A stretch of DNA of 64,000 nucleotides, from positions 246,740-310,739 of the forward strand of contig NZ_CANLGU010000005.1 of NCBI RefSeq assembly GCF_947490405.1, given 5' to 3'. Shown here one piece after another: positions 25,828-34,861 of this stretch. Both the position numbers and the translations under genes were made by a program. The notes under the pieces are model-generated. The model saw nothing but the letters and a program-made list of their open reading frames with translations. It was not told where the DNA came from and made no database searches. The DNA comes from an uncultured Algibacter sp. GTDB taxonomy: Bacteria; Bacteroidota; Bacteroidia; Flavobacteriales; Flavobacteriaceae. How positions within the stretch are numbered: position 1 is the stretch's first letter; each line of letters starts with the position of its first letter.

Positions 25828-28053
25828 TTAGATAGATTCGTGGAATGATCTAGTAATCACTTCCATTTGCTGTTCTCTAGTTAATCTCACAAAGTTTACT
25901 GCGTATCCTGAAACTCTAATGGTTAACTGTGGGTATTCTTCTGGGTGATCCATAGCGTCAAGTAATGTTTCTTTGTCCAAGACATTCACATTAACATGTT
26001 GGGCATTTTTAGAAAAATAGCCATCCAAGATACATGCAAGATTTTCAATTCTTTCTTCTTCATTGGTTCCTAATGATTTAGGAACTATAGAGAAGGTATT
26101 TGAAATCCCATCTTGTGAATCTTTATAATCTATTTTAGCAACAGAGTTTAAAGAAGCAATAGCACCATGAGAATCTCTACCATGCATTGGGTTTGCGCCT
26201 GGTGCAAAAGGTATGCCTTTAGATCTTCCATCTGGTGTAGCGCCAGTTTTCTTACCGTAAACCACATTTGAGGTAATGGTTAATACAGACATCGTTGGTT
26301 CTGCGTTTTTATATACAGATAACTTTTTCAATTCATCATTAAAATCAGCAACAGCTTTTGCTGCTAAAACATCAACTCTGTCATCATCATTACCATAACA
26401 TGGGAACTCCCCTTCAATTTTAAAATCGACCGTTAAACCTTCCTCATTTCTAATTGGTTTTACCTTAGCATATTTAATAGCTGAAAGTGAATCTGCTACA
26501 ATTGATAATCCTGCAATACCATAAGCAATATTAATTTCTGGATTAGTATCAATTAAAGCCATTTGTGCTTTTTCGTAATAGTACTTATCGTGCATGTAGT
26601 GGATAATATTCATAGAATCATTATATACTCTTGCAACCTCTTTCATGGCAATTTTGAAGTTTGCCATGACTTTATCAAAATCTAAAACCTCACAATTACA
26701 TGGTTCAATACCTTCCACCATTTGCGTACCAGTAATCTCGCATCGTCCTCCGTTTATAGCTAACAATAAGGTTTTTGCTAAGTTGGTACGTGCGCCAAAG
26801 AATTGAATTGACTTTCCCAGAGCTTGGTAAGACACACAACACGCAATACCGTAATCATCAGAACCTCGATTGGTTCTCATCATTTCATCATTTTCAAATT
26901 GGATTGAAGAAGTATCGATTGCCACTTTTGCACAAAAATCCTTGAAGTTTTGAGGCAACTCTTTAGACCAAAGAATTGTCATATTTGGTTCTGGCGAAGG
27001 CCCTAAGTTGTATAATGTATTTAAGAAACGGAAAGAGGTTTTTGTCACCTTAGTTCTTCCATCATCAAACATACCGCCAATAGCTTCTGTAACCCATGTT
27101 GGATCGCCAGCAAAAATCTCATCGTAAGCACTCATTCTTAAATGACGTACCATACGCAATTTCATCACAAATTGGTCGATAAATTCTTGAGCTTCTTCTT
27201 CAGTAATTAAACCTTCTTGTAAATCATTCTCAATATAAATATCAAGGAAAGTAGAAACATTACCAAGTGACATCGCTGCACCATCTTGCTCTTTTACAGC
27301 TGCCAAATACCCCATGTAAGTCCATTGTACAGCTTCTCTAGCATTTTCAGCAGGACGAGTTAGATCTAAATCATATTTAGAACCTAAAACAATCATGTCT
27401 TTTAATGCTTTAATTTGATCTGAAACTTCCTCACGCAAACGAATTACAGCATCCGTCATTGGTCCTGTAATATTTGCTAAATCTTTTTTCTTAGCTTCAA
27501 TTAAAGCGTTAATACCATATAGTGCTACACGACGGTAATCTCCAATAACTCTACCACGAGCATAGTTATCTGGTAAACCTGTTAAAAACCCTAAAGAACG
27601 GAATTTTTTAATTTCAGCATTGTAAGCAGAAAACACACCATCATTATGAGTTTTTACATATTTAGAAAATAATTCGGTTAAATTATCATTAGGTTTTACG
27701 CCTTGTTCTGCTAAAGCCTTTTGCACCACTTTAAAACCTCCAAAAGGCTTCATGGTACGTTTCAACAATTCGTCGGTTTGTAAACCAACAATCACTTCAT
27801 TTGCTTCATCAATATATCCTGCGTTAAATGCGCTTACGGTAGAAATAGTGTTCGTATCCAAAGATCTAACACCGTTATTTTGACGCTCTTCTTTAGTTGC
27901 TGCCTTACAGATATCCCATAAGCGCTCTGTTCTTAAACTTGGGCCTACTAAAAACCCATCTGTTCCATAATAAGGTGTAACGTTATTATACACAAAATCT
28001 CTTACATCAATTTTTTCAATCCAAATTCCAGGTTTAAATGCTTTTACTTCCAT
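25828..28053 (-). CDS. pflB: Formate C-acetyltransferase (pyruvate formate-lyase)
   Basis: A 741-residue glycyl-radical enzyme that converts pyruvate and CoA to acetyl-CoA and formate without oxygen. The catalytic Cys pair is in [10 protein letters not shown], and the C-terminal glycyl-radical loop is in [18 protein letters not shown]. The frame is open to 28104, but a start there would fall inside the predicted -7 promoter element at 28102-28109. ATG 28053 ([14 protein letters not shown]) fits the family start. It is controlled by a promoter with an Fnr-type box, which makes expression under low oxygen likely. Confidence 0.96.
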   Translation of the reverse strand: MEVKAFKPGIWIEKIDVRDFVYNNVTPYYGTDGFLVGPSLRTERLWDICKAATKEERQNNGVRSLDTNTISTVSAFNAGYIDEANEVIVGLQTDELLKRTMKPFGGFKVVQKALAEQGVKPNDNLTELFSKYVKTHNDGVFSAYNAEIKKFRSLGFLTGLPDNYARGRVIGDYRRVALYGINALIEAKKKDLANITGPMTDAVIRLREEVSDQIKALKDMIVLGSKYDLDLTRPAENAREAVQWTYMGYLAAVKEQDGAAMSLGNVSTFLDIYIENDLQEGLITEEEAQEFIDQFVMKLRMVRHLRMSAYDEIFAGDPTWVTEAIGGMFDDGRTKVTKTSFRFLNTLYNLGPSPEPNMTILWSKELPQNFKDFCAKVAIDTSSIQFENDEMMRTNRGSDDYGIACCVSYQALGKSIQFFGARTNLAKTLLLAINGGRCEITGTQMVEGIEPCNCEVLDFDKVMANFKIAMKEVARVYNDSMNIIHYMHDKYYYEKAQMALIDTNPEINIAYGIAGLSIVADSLSAIKYAKVKPIRNEEGLTVDFKIEGEFPCYGNDDDRVDVLAAKAVADFNDELKKLSVYKNAEPTMSVLTITSNVVYGKKTGATPDGRSKGIPFAPGANPMHGRDSHGAIASLNSVAKIDYKDSQDGISNTFSIVPKSLGTNEEERIENLACILDGYFSKNAQHVNVNVLDKETLLDAMDHPEEYPQLTIRVSGYAVNFVRLTREQQMEVITRSFHESI

Positions 28054-28101
28054 CTCTATATATTTTATATTTTGTAAAATTTTAGTCAGTACTTGACTAT
28101 C

Positions 28102-28109
28102 CAAAAGTA
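28102..28109 (-). promoter_or_regulatory. -7 promoter element of pflB
   Basis: On the minus strand TACTTTTG matches TAnnTTTG exactly. It is identical to the element ahead of ccoS at 50954-50961 and lies at the same distance from an Fnr-type dyad. It rules out the longer PflB start. Confidence 0.75.
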
Positions 28110-28132
28110 AAAACAGAATAGATGATAAATTA

Positions 28133-28144
28133 TGACAATTGTCA
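28133..28144 (-). promoter_or_regulatory. Fnr-type operator upstream of pflB
   Basis: A perfect palindrome TGACAATTGTCA. Its centre is 29.5 bp upstream of the first base of the -7 element, about 41 bp from the expected transcription start, where class II Crp/Fnr activators bind. Confidence 0.75.
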
Positions 28145-28411
28145 GTAAACCACTGAAAATGAATATTTTTTCAACTTGGAATTAAATTATGCATAAACTA
28201 AAACATATGGTTCTAACGAAACCTTTTTTTTAAATTATTTTAATTTTTTGAGTTAAAAAAATGCTAATCTTATAATATAATAAATGTTATTTTTTTATTT
28301 TAATAAAACTTTTATTTAAAAAAGTAAAGTGTATTTTACGCTCTAAAGATTAATGCCATTTGAAAATCTTATTTATTTTCATACTTTGCATTGATATAAT
28401 CTATATTAACT

Positions 28412-30184
28412 ATGACAGAGATTACTAGACTTTTTGACTTCCCATATTATCAGCTAGAAAACCATCCATTGGAAGCTTCGCTTAACACAAAAGTTAATGG
28501 TGTTTGGATAAAAACATCTACTGAAAAATATTTATACAAAGCAAATGCAATAAGTAGAGCGTTACTAAAATTAGGTGTTAAAAAGAATGATAAAATTGCT
28601 GTTATCTCTTCTAATAATAGAACGGAATGGAATATTGTAGATATAGGCATCTTGCAAGTTGGTGCACAAAGTATACCTATTTACCCAACTATTAGTTCTG
28701 AAGATTATGAATATGTTTTAAACCATAGTGAAGCTATTTATTGTTTTGTTAGTTGCTCTGAGGTACTAGAGAAAATCAACAAGGTTAAAAAGAAAACAAA
28801 TCTTAAAGAAGTTTACTCATTTGATGAAATTAATGGATGTAAAAACTACGCTGAATTATTAAAATTAGGAGCAGATGATTCAAACCAAACAGAGGTTGAA
28901 ACTATTAAATCTAATGTAAAAGCTGAAGAGTTAGCAACAATAATTTACACTTCTGGAACCACAGGTAAACCCAAAGGCGTAATGTTGTCTCACAACAATA
29001 TAGTTTCAAATGTATTATCTGCTTCAAATAGATTCCCATTAAACGAAGAACATAGAGCATTGAGTTTTTTGCCCATATGTCATATTTTTGAGCGTGTTTT
29101 TACGTATTTATACCAATATAGAAGTATTGAAACCTATTATGCAGAAGCTATCGATAAAATAGGAGACAATGCAAAAGAAATCAAACCTCACACCATGACG
29201 GTTGTACCCAGACTTATTGAAAAAGTATACGATAAGATTATGGATAAAGGCACAGATTTAGATGGTTTAAAAAAGAAACTCTTCTTTTGGGCTGTAGAAT
29301 TAGGCTCGCATTTTAAACCCTATAAACAAAACGGGTTCTTATATGAGCTAAAGCTATCCATAGCGCGCAAGCTTATATTTAGTAAGTGGCAAGATGCGTT
29401 AGGAGGTGAAATTGTATTTATGGCTTCAGGGAGCGCAGCACTTCAATCTAGGTTAGGAAGAATTTTTGGTGCGGCTGGTATGCCTATTATGGAATGTTAT
29501 GGGTTAACAGAAACCTCACCGGGTATTTCTGCTAGCGATAGAAGAAATGGAGGTTGGAAAATTGGATATGTTGGTAGAGTTATAGATGATGTTGAAGTTA
29601 AAATTGCTGAAGATGGAGAAATACTTTGTAAAGGGCCTAATGTTATGATGGGCTACTATAAAGATATTGAAAAAACTACTGGTGTTATGACCGGAGAATA
29701 TTTTCATACTGGTGACAAAGGTGAAATTGACGAAGATGGTTTTTTAAAAATTACTGGGCGTAAAAAAGAGATGTTTAAAACCTCTGGTGGTAAATACATT
29801 ATCCCAACACTTCTTGAAAACCAATTAAAACAATCTCGTTTTATAGAACAAATAATAGTTATAGGAGAAGGTGAAAAAATGCCTGCTGCTTTAATTCAAC
29901 CTAATTTTGAATTTGTTCAAGAATGGATTGAACGGAAAAACCTTTCTGTCTTAAATACCTTTGAAGACATTGCAAACTCAGAAATTGTTCGAAAACGAAT
30001 TCAAAAAGAAGTTGACAAATGCAACAAAAAGTTTGGCAAATGGGAACAAATTAAAAAGTTTGAAATTACCCCTGAGGAGTGGTCTATTGATGCCGGCCAT
30101 CTTACACCTACAATGAAAATGAAAAGAGATGTGATTAAAAGCATGTATACCACCTTAATTGAAAGAATATATCGTCCATCTTAG
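28412..30184 (+). CDS. Long-chain acyl-CoA ligase
   Basis: A 590-residue AMP-forming ligase that activates fatty acids for beta-oxidation or lipid synthesis. The P-loop motif is YTSGTTGKPKGVMLSH, the acyl-adenylate motif is MECYGLTETSPGI, and the hinge and C-terminal motif are EYFHTGDKGEIDEDG and KITGRKKEMFKTSGGKYIIP. The family resembles eukaryotic-type and Mycobacterium FadD15-like ligases, which are common in Bacteroidetes. It precedes the beta-oxidation operon by about 1 kb and works in the same pathway, but it has its own transcription unit. Confidence 0.9.
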   Translation: MTEITRLFDFPYYQLENHPLEASLNTKVNGVWIKTSTEKYLYKANAISRALLKLGVKKNDKIAVISSNNRTEWNIVDIGILQVGAQSIPIYPTISSEDYEYVLNHSEAIYCFVSCSEVLEKINKVKKKTNLKEVYSFDEINGCKNYAELLKLGADDSNQTEVETIKSNVKAEELATIIYTSGTTGKPKGVMLSHNNIVSNVLSASNRFPLNEEHRALSFLPICHIFERVFTYLYQYRSIETYYAEAIDKIGDNAKEIKPHTMTVVPRLIEKVYDKIMDKGTDLDGLKKKLFFWAVELGSHFKPYKQNGFLYELKLSIARKLIFSKWQDALGGEIVFMASGSAALQSRLGRIFGAAGMPIMECYGLTETSPGISASDRRNGGWKIGYVGRVIDDVEVKIAEDGEILCKGPNVMMGYYKDIEKTTGVMTGEYFHTGDKGEIDEDGFLKITGRKKEMFKTSGGKYIIPTLLENQLKQSRFIEQIIVIGEGEKMPAALIQPNFEFVQEWIERKNLSVLNTFEDIANSEIVRKRIQKEVDKCNKKFGKWEQIKKFEITPEEWSIDAGHLTPTMKMKRDVIKSMYTTLIERIYRPS

Positions 30185-30293
30185 ATAACTTATTCTATTA
30201 ATAAGATTTCCATATTAATACTTCAACTCAATGACATTTAAGCAGTTAATCATTTTTTAGTATATTTAGACATAACCAATTAAAACTAATAAA

Positions 30294-30689
30294 ATGAAAA
30301 CTAAAAATTTCTTAGTATCAGGTATTGTCGGAGGTATTGTTGATTTCCTTTTAGGATGGCTCTTTTACGGTATCATTTTTAAAGATGTTTTTCCTCAACC
30401 AGAAGAAAGTAGTAGTACAATGTTATTTATCTTTCTTGGGTGCTTAACTTTTGGTCTATTTGTAGCTTATATTTACACAAAATGGGCACAAATAACCACT
30501 GCTTCAACTGGAGCAAAAGCTGGTGCGATTATAGGACTATTTATTGGCTTGTTTTACAACTTTTTTAATATGGCTATGATTCCAGGAGCAGAATTGCAAC
30601 TGGCTGCGCTAGATGTTGGCATATCGGTTATCATGACTTCAATTATTGGTGCTGTTATTGGTGCTTTAAATGGTAAATTAGGCGAATAA
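30294..30689 (+). CDS. Hypothetical four-helix membrane protein
   Basis: A 131-residue protein with four membrane helices and several small-residue faces (SGIVGGIVDFLLGWLFYG, GAKAGAIIGLFIGLFYNFF, IIGAVIGALNGKLGE). It resembles the small DUF1761-like membrane proteins but the assignment is weak. It ends 41 bases before a large palindrome that could be its terminator. Confidence 0.6.
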   Translation: MKTKNFLVSGIVGGIVDFLLGWLFYGIIFKDVFPQPEESSSTMLFIFLGCLTFGLFVAYIYTKWAQITTASTGAKAGAIIGLFIGLFYNFFNMAMIPGAELQLAALDVGISVIMTSIIGAVIGALNGKLGE

Positions 30690-30730
30690 GTAAATTATTT
30701 TACTTTATTTAAAAGCAGTAAATATAATTT

Positions 30731-30768
30731 AACAAAAAAATACTATGCATGCATAGTATTTTTTTGTT
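30731..30768. promoter_or_regulatory. Perfect 38-bp palindrome at MarR promoter
   Basis: The half-site AAC-A7-TACTATGCA (30731-30749) is repeated exactly in inverted orientation to 30768. It directly abuts the -7 element at 30768-30775. It can be read as a MarR-type operator covering the promoter, as a terminator for the gene before it (the stem ends in T7), or as both. Confidence 0.65.
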
Positions 30769-30775
30769 ATATTTG
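30768..30775 (+). promoter_or_regulatory. -7 promoter element of marR / beta-oxidation operon
   Basis: TATATTTG matches TAnnTTTG exactly and lies 17 bp before the MarR ATG. It shares its first base with the palindrome. Confidence 0.6.
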
Positions 30776-30792
30776 GAATCCAATCAACAAAC

Positions 30793-31239
30793 ATGAAAGA
30801 CAAAACCATTGATTATGTACTAAGAACCACTTGGTTATCGGTTCAGAAAATGTACAATGAAGAAGCTTCTAAATTTGGAAGTACCATGGCAACAGGCTTC
30901 ACACTATTAAGTATAGATCCAGAAAAAGGAACGCCTTCAACAGCCTTGGGACCAAAAATGGGAATGGAAGCAACAAGTTTATCAAGAATCTTAAAAACTA
31001 TGGAAGAAAAAGGTTTAATAACAAGAAAACCAAATCCAAAAGACGGAAGAGGGGTCATTATTTGTTTAACCGATTTTGGCATAGAAAAACGAGATTACTC
31101 AAGAGAAAAAGTTTTAATGTTCAATGAAGCAATAAGAAATAACGTTTCAGAAGAACAACTAAAAAACTTTTATGAAGTTGCAGAAGTTATTAACGACATG
31201 GTTTGCAATAAAAAAATATACAATCAATCTGATAGTTAA
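30793..31239 (+). CDS. MarR-family transcriptional regulator
   Basis: A 148-residue winged-helix protein. The DNA-binding part is visible in GMEATSLSRILKTMEEKGLI (recognition helix) and TRKPNPKDGRGVIICLTDFG (wing with the conserved Asp-x-Arg). It stands at the head of the beta-oxidation genes, 4 bp before the dehydrogenase/hydratase gene. It is therefore a likely repressor of the operon responding to fatty acids or acyl-CoA, and probably autoregulated through the palindrome in its promoter. Confidence 0.88.
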   Translation: MKDKTIDYVLRTTWLSVQKMYNEEASKFGSTMATGFTLLSIDPEKGTPSTALGPKMGMEATSLSRILKTMEEKGLITRKPNPKDGRGVIICLTDFGIEKRDYSREKVLMFNEAIRNNVSEEQLKNFYEVAEVINDMVCNKKIYNQSDS

Positions 31240-31243
31240 AAAA

Positions 31244-33649
31244 ATGAGCAAAAGACGAATTAAGAAAATAGCTATTATTGGTTCTGGAATTATGGGAAGT
31301 GGCATTGCTTGCCATTTTGCTAATATTGGTGTAGATGTCTTGCTTTTAGATATCGTTCCAAGGGAACTCAATGAAAAAGAAAAAGCTAAAGGTTTAACCT
31401 TAGAAGACAAAGTGGTTAAAAACCGATTAGTAAATGATGCTCTAAAAGCTTCATTAAAATCTAAACCCTCCCCTATTTATCATCAAAAATTTGCCAATAG
31501 AATTACTACTGGTAACTTAGAAGACGATATTGTTAAAGTTGCCAATGTAGATTGGATTATGGAAGTTGTAGTAGAACGTCTAGATATTAAACAACAAGTC
31601 TTTGAAAAACTCGAAAAACACAGAACTCCAGGAACACTTATAACGAGCAATACATCGGGGATTCCTATAAAATTTATGAGTGAAGGGCGTTCAGAAGATT
31701 TCCAAAAGCACTTCTGTGGCACACATTTTTTTAATCCTGCTAGATATCTTAAGCTATTCGAAATTATTCCCGGTCCAAAAACAGACCAGTCTATTTTAGA
31801 TTTTTTAAACGGATATGGGGAACAATTTCTTGGAAAGACATCAGTAATTGCCAAAGACACACCGGCTTTTATTGGCAACAGAATAGGAATCTTTAGTATC
31901 ATGAGTTTGTTCCATGCTGTTAAAGAGATGGATTTAACGGTTGAAGAAGTAGATAAACTTACCGGCCCTGTTATAGGCAGACCCAAATCGGCTACTTTTA
32001 GAACTGTAGATGTTGTTGGCTTAGATACGTTGGTACATGTTGCAAATGGTATCGCCGATAACTGTAAAGATGATGAACGTTTAGAGTTATTTAAGCTTCC
32101 AGGTTTCATAAGTACCATGGTTGAAAATAAATGGCTAGGTAGCAAAACAGGTCAAGGATTTTATAAAAAACAAGTCACAGATGGTAAAAAAGAGATTTTA
32201 GCATTAGACCTAAACACACTAGAATATAGGTCTTCTAAAAAAGCTAAATTTGCCACTTTAGAGCTTACTAAAACTGTCGATAATGTCATAGACCGCTTTG
32301 AGATACTTATCAATGGTAAAGACAAAGCAGGAGAATTTTACAGAAAAACGTTCGCGGCTTTATTTGCTTACGTATCGCATAGAATTCCAGAAATCTCTGA
32401 TGAGTTATACAAAATAGATGATGCTATGAAAGCTGGTTTTGGATGGGGTCATGGTCCTTTTCAAATCTGGGATGCTATTGGTATAAAAAAAGGTTTAGAA
32501 TTAATTAAAGCTGAAGGTTTACAAGCTGCAGATTGGGTTAATGATATGTTGTCTTCTAATAATGAATCATTCTACACCATAAAGGATGGTGCAACTTATT
32601 TTTACAATATTTCTTCAAAATCACAACAAAAAGTTCCAGGTCAAGATGCTTTCATCATACTAGATAATATTAGAAAGTCCAACGAGGTCTTTAAAAACTC
32701 TGGAGTAGTTATTGAGGATTTAGGAGATGGTATTTTAAACTGTGAATTTCAATCTAAAATGAACACTATTGGAGGTGATGTTCTAGCAGGTTTAAATAAA
32801 GCCGTAGATCTAGCTGAAAAAGATTTCGAAGGTTTGGTTATTGGTAATCAAGGGGCAAATTTCTCTGTAGGAGCTAATATAGGTATGATTTTCATGATGG
32901 CTGTAGAGCAAGAGTATCAGGAATTAAATGGCGCTATAAAATACTTTCAAGATACTATGATGCGTATGCGTTATTCGTCTATACCAACAATTTCTGCACC
33001 TCACGGCATGTCATTAGGTGGTGCATGTGAGTTGTCCATGCATGCCGATAAAGTTGTAGCTGCTGCCGAAACCTATATGGGATTAGTTGAATTTGGTGTT
33101 GGCGTTATTCCAGGAGGTGCAGGTTCAAAAGAAATGGCACTTCGTGCTTCTGATATGTTTAAAAAAGGAGATGTGGAATTGAATGTATTACAAGAATATT
33201 TCTTAACCATAGGAATGGCAAAAGTATCAACATCTGCTTATGAAGCTTTTGATTTAGGAGTTCTTCAAAAAGGAAAAGATATTGTTGTTGTTAATAAAGA
33301 CCGACAAATAGCTACAGCAAAAGCACATGCAAAATTATTGGCTGAATCAGGTTATACGCAACCTGTTAAACGAAAGGATGTAAAAGTTCTTGGTAAACAG
33401 GCACTTGGTATGTTCTTGGTAGGAACCGATGCTATGGAAGCTAGTAATTATATTAGTGAACACGACCATAAAATTGCAAATAAATTGGCTTATGTTATGG
33501 CTGGAGGAGATTTATCAGAACCAACTCTAGTCAGCGAGCAATACTTATTAGACTTAGAACGTGAAGCCTTTTTAAGCTTGTGTACAGAGCGTAAAACCTT
33601 AGAACGTATTCAGCATATGTTGAAAACTGGTAAACCTTTAAGAAACTAA
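31244..33649 (+). CDS. 3-hydroxyacyl-CoA dehydrogenase / enoyl-CoA hydratase fusion
   Basis: An 801-residue bifunctional beta-oxidation enzyme with the dehydrogenase first: the NAD site IAIIGSGIMGSGIACHFANI at the N-terminus, then HFFNPARYLKLFEIIPGP. The hydratase/crotonase domain lies in the C-terminal third, with the oxyanion-hole region ANFSVGANIGMIF and APHGMSLGGACELSMHADKV. This is the opposite domain order to E. coli FadB. ATG 31244 (MSKRRIKKIAI) is the true start; the longer frame from 31172 overlaps the regulator gene and adds no domain. Confidence 0.92.
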   Translation: MSKRRIKKIAIIGSGIMGSGIACHFANIGVDVLLLDIVPRELNEKEKAKGLTLEDKVVKNRLVNDALKASLKSKPSPIYHQKFANRITTGNLEDDIVKVANVDWIMEVVVERLDIKQQVFEKLEKHRTPGTLITSNTSGIPIKFMSEGRSEDFQKHFCGTHFFNPARYLKLFEIIPGPKTDQSILDFLNGYGEQFLGKTSVIAKDTPAFIGNRIGIFSIMSLFHAVKEMDLTVEEVDKLTGPVIGRPKSATFRTVDVVGLDTLVHVANGIADNCKDDERLELFKLPGFISTMVENKWLGSKTGQGFYKKQVTDGKKEILALDLNTLEYRSSKKAKFATLELTKTVDNVIDRFEILINGKDKAGEFYRKTFAALFAYVSHRIPEISDELYKIDDAMKAGFGWGHGPFQIWDAIGIKKGLELIKAEGLQAADWVNDMLSSNNESFYTIKDGATYFYNISSKSQQKVPGQDAFIILDNIRKSNEVFKNSGVVIEDLGDGILNCEFQSKMNTIGGDVLAGLNKAVDLAEKDFEGLVIGNQGANFSVGANIGMIFMMAVEQEYQELNGAIKYFQDTMMRMRYSSIPTISAPHGMSLGGACELSMHADKVVAAAETYMGLVEFGVGVIPGGAGSKEMALRASDMFKKGDVELNVLQEYFLTIGMAKVSTSAYEAFDLGVLQKGKDIVVVNKDRQIATAKAHAKLLAESGYTQPVKRKDVKVLGKQALGMFLVGTDAMEASNYISEHDHKIANKLAYVMAGGDLSEPTLVSEQYLLDLEREAFLSLCTERKTLERIQHMLKTGKPLRN

Positions 33650-33654
33650 AAAAA

Positions 33655-34845
33655 ATGAAACAAGCATATATAGTTAAAGCATATAGAACAGCTGTTGGAA
33701 AAGCACCAAAAGGTGTTTTTAGATTTAAAAGAGCTGATGAGTTGGGTGCAGAAACCATTCAATACATGATGAAAGAATTACCAAATCTTGATGTCTCAAG
33801 AATTGATGATGTTATTGTTGGTAATGCTATGCCTGAAGGCTCCCAGGGGTTAAATATGGCCCGATTTATTTCTTTAATAGGGCTGAATAGTGTAGATGTT
33901 CCAGGTGTAACCGTAAACCGTTTTTGTTCTTCTGGAATTGAAACTATAGGTATAGCCACTGCAAAAATTCAAGCTGGAATGGCAGATTGTATTATTGCTG
34001 GAGGCGCTGAAAGTATGAGTTCTGTGCCTATGACGGGTTTTAAACCCGAATTAAATTATGACACCGTAAAAGCTGGCCATGAAGAGTATTATTGGGGTAT
34101 GGGAAATACTGCTGAGGCGGTAGCAAATCAATTTAAAGTCTCTCGTAAAGATCAGGATGAATTTGCATACAACTCACACATGAAAGCCTTAAAAGCTCAA
34201 GCTGAAAATCGTTTCCAAGATCAAATTGTTCCTATTGATGTAGAGCAAATTTATATTGACTCTAATGGAAAAAAAGCTACTAAAAAATATACCGTTACTA
34301 AAGATGAAGGGCCTCGTGCTGGAACCAGTATTGAAGTACTTTCTAAATTAAGAGCTGTTTTTGCTCAAGGCGGAAGTGTTACTGCTGGTAATTCTTCTCA
34401 AATGAGTGATGGTGCAGCTTTTGTAATGGTAATGAGTGAAGATATGGTTAAAGAGCTAAATCTAGAACCTGTTGCAAGATTAGTAAGTTATGCTGCTGCG
34501 GGTGTTGAGCCAAGAATCATGGGTATTGGTCCGGTGAAAGCCATTCCAAAAGCACTAAAACAAGCAGGACTAAACCAAAACGACTTAAACTTAATAGAAC
34601 TTAATGAGGCTTTCGCTTCACAATCCTTAGCAGTAATTCGGGAACTCGGATTAAATCCAGATATCGTGAATGTAAATGGTGGTGCTATAGCACTAGGTCA
34701 TCCTTTGGGTTGTACAGGGGCAAAACTTTCAGTTCAACTATTTGATGAAATGCGTAAGCAAGATATGAAAGGTAAATATGGAGCCGTGACTATGTGTGTA
34801 GGTACTGGACAAGGTGCCTGCGGAATTTTTGAATTTTTAAATTAA
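33655..34845 (+). CDS. Acetyl-CoA C-acyltransferase (thiolase)
   Basis: A 396-residue thiolase for the last step of beta-oxidation. The nucleophilic Cys is in VNRFCSSGIETIG (near residue 91), the catalytic His in GGAIALGHPLGCTGAKL (near residue 348), and the second Cys in CVGTGQGACGIFE (near residue 382). It starts 5 bp after the fusion gene and forms with it the functional equivalent of FadBA. Confidence 0.95.
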   Translation: MKQAYIVKAYRTAVGKAPKGVFRFKRADELGAETIQYMMKELPNLDVSRIDDVIVGNAMPEGSQGLNMARFISLIGLNSVDVPGVTVNRFCSSGIETIGIATAKIQAGMADCIIAGGAESMSSVPMTGFKPELNYDTVKAGHEEYYWGMGNTAEAVANQFKVSRKDQDEFAYNSHMKALKAQAENRFQDQIVPIDVEQIYIDSNGKKATKKYTVTKDEGPRAGTSIEVLSKLRAVFAQGGSVTAGNSSQMSDGAAFVMVMSEDMVKELNLEPVARLVSYAAAGVEPRIMGIGPVKAIPKALKQAGLNQNDLNLIELNEAFASQSLAVIRELGLNPDIVNVNGGAIALGHPLGCTGAKLSVQLFDEMRKQDMKGKYGAVTMCVGTGQGACGIFEFLN

Positions 34846-34861
34846 AAAATAAAGTAAAGAA

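Noticed and set aside
25828..28104. Longer PflB start at 28104
   Set aside because: The extra 17 codons cover the -7 element TACTTTTG (minus strand, 28102-28109), and the sequence does not match the family N-terminus; ATG 28053 does.
31483..32145. 220-codon open frame antisense to the dehydrogenase/hydratase gene
   Set aside because: It is the reverse complement of a clearly conserved coding region, with Ser/Leu/Ile-rich shadow composition. Other long antisense frames (for example 18648-19040 and 21851-22201) were dropped for the same reason.
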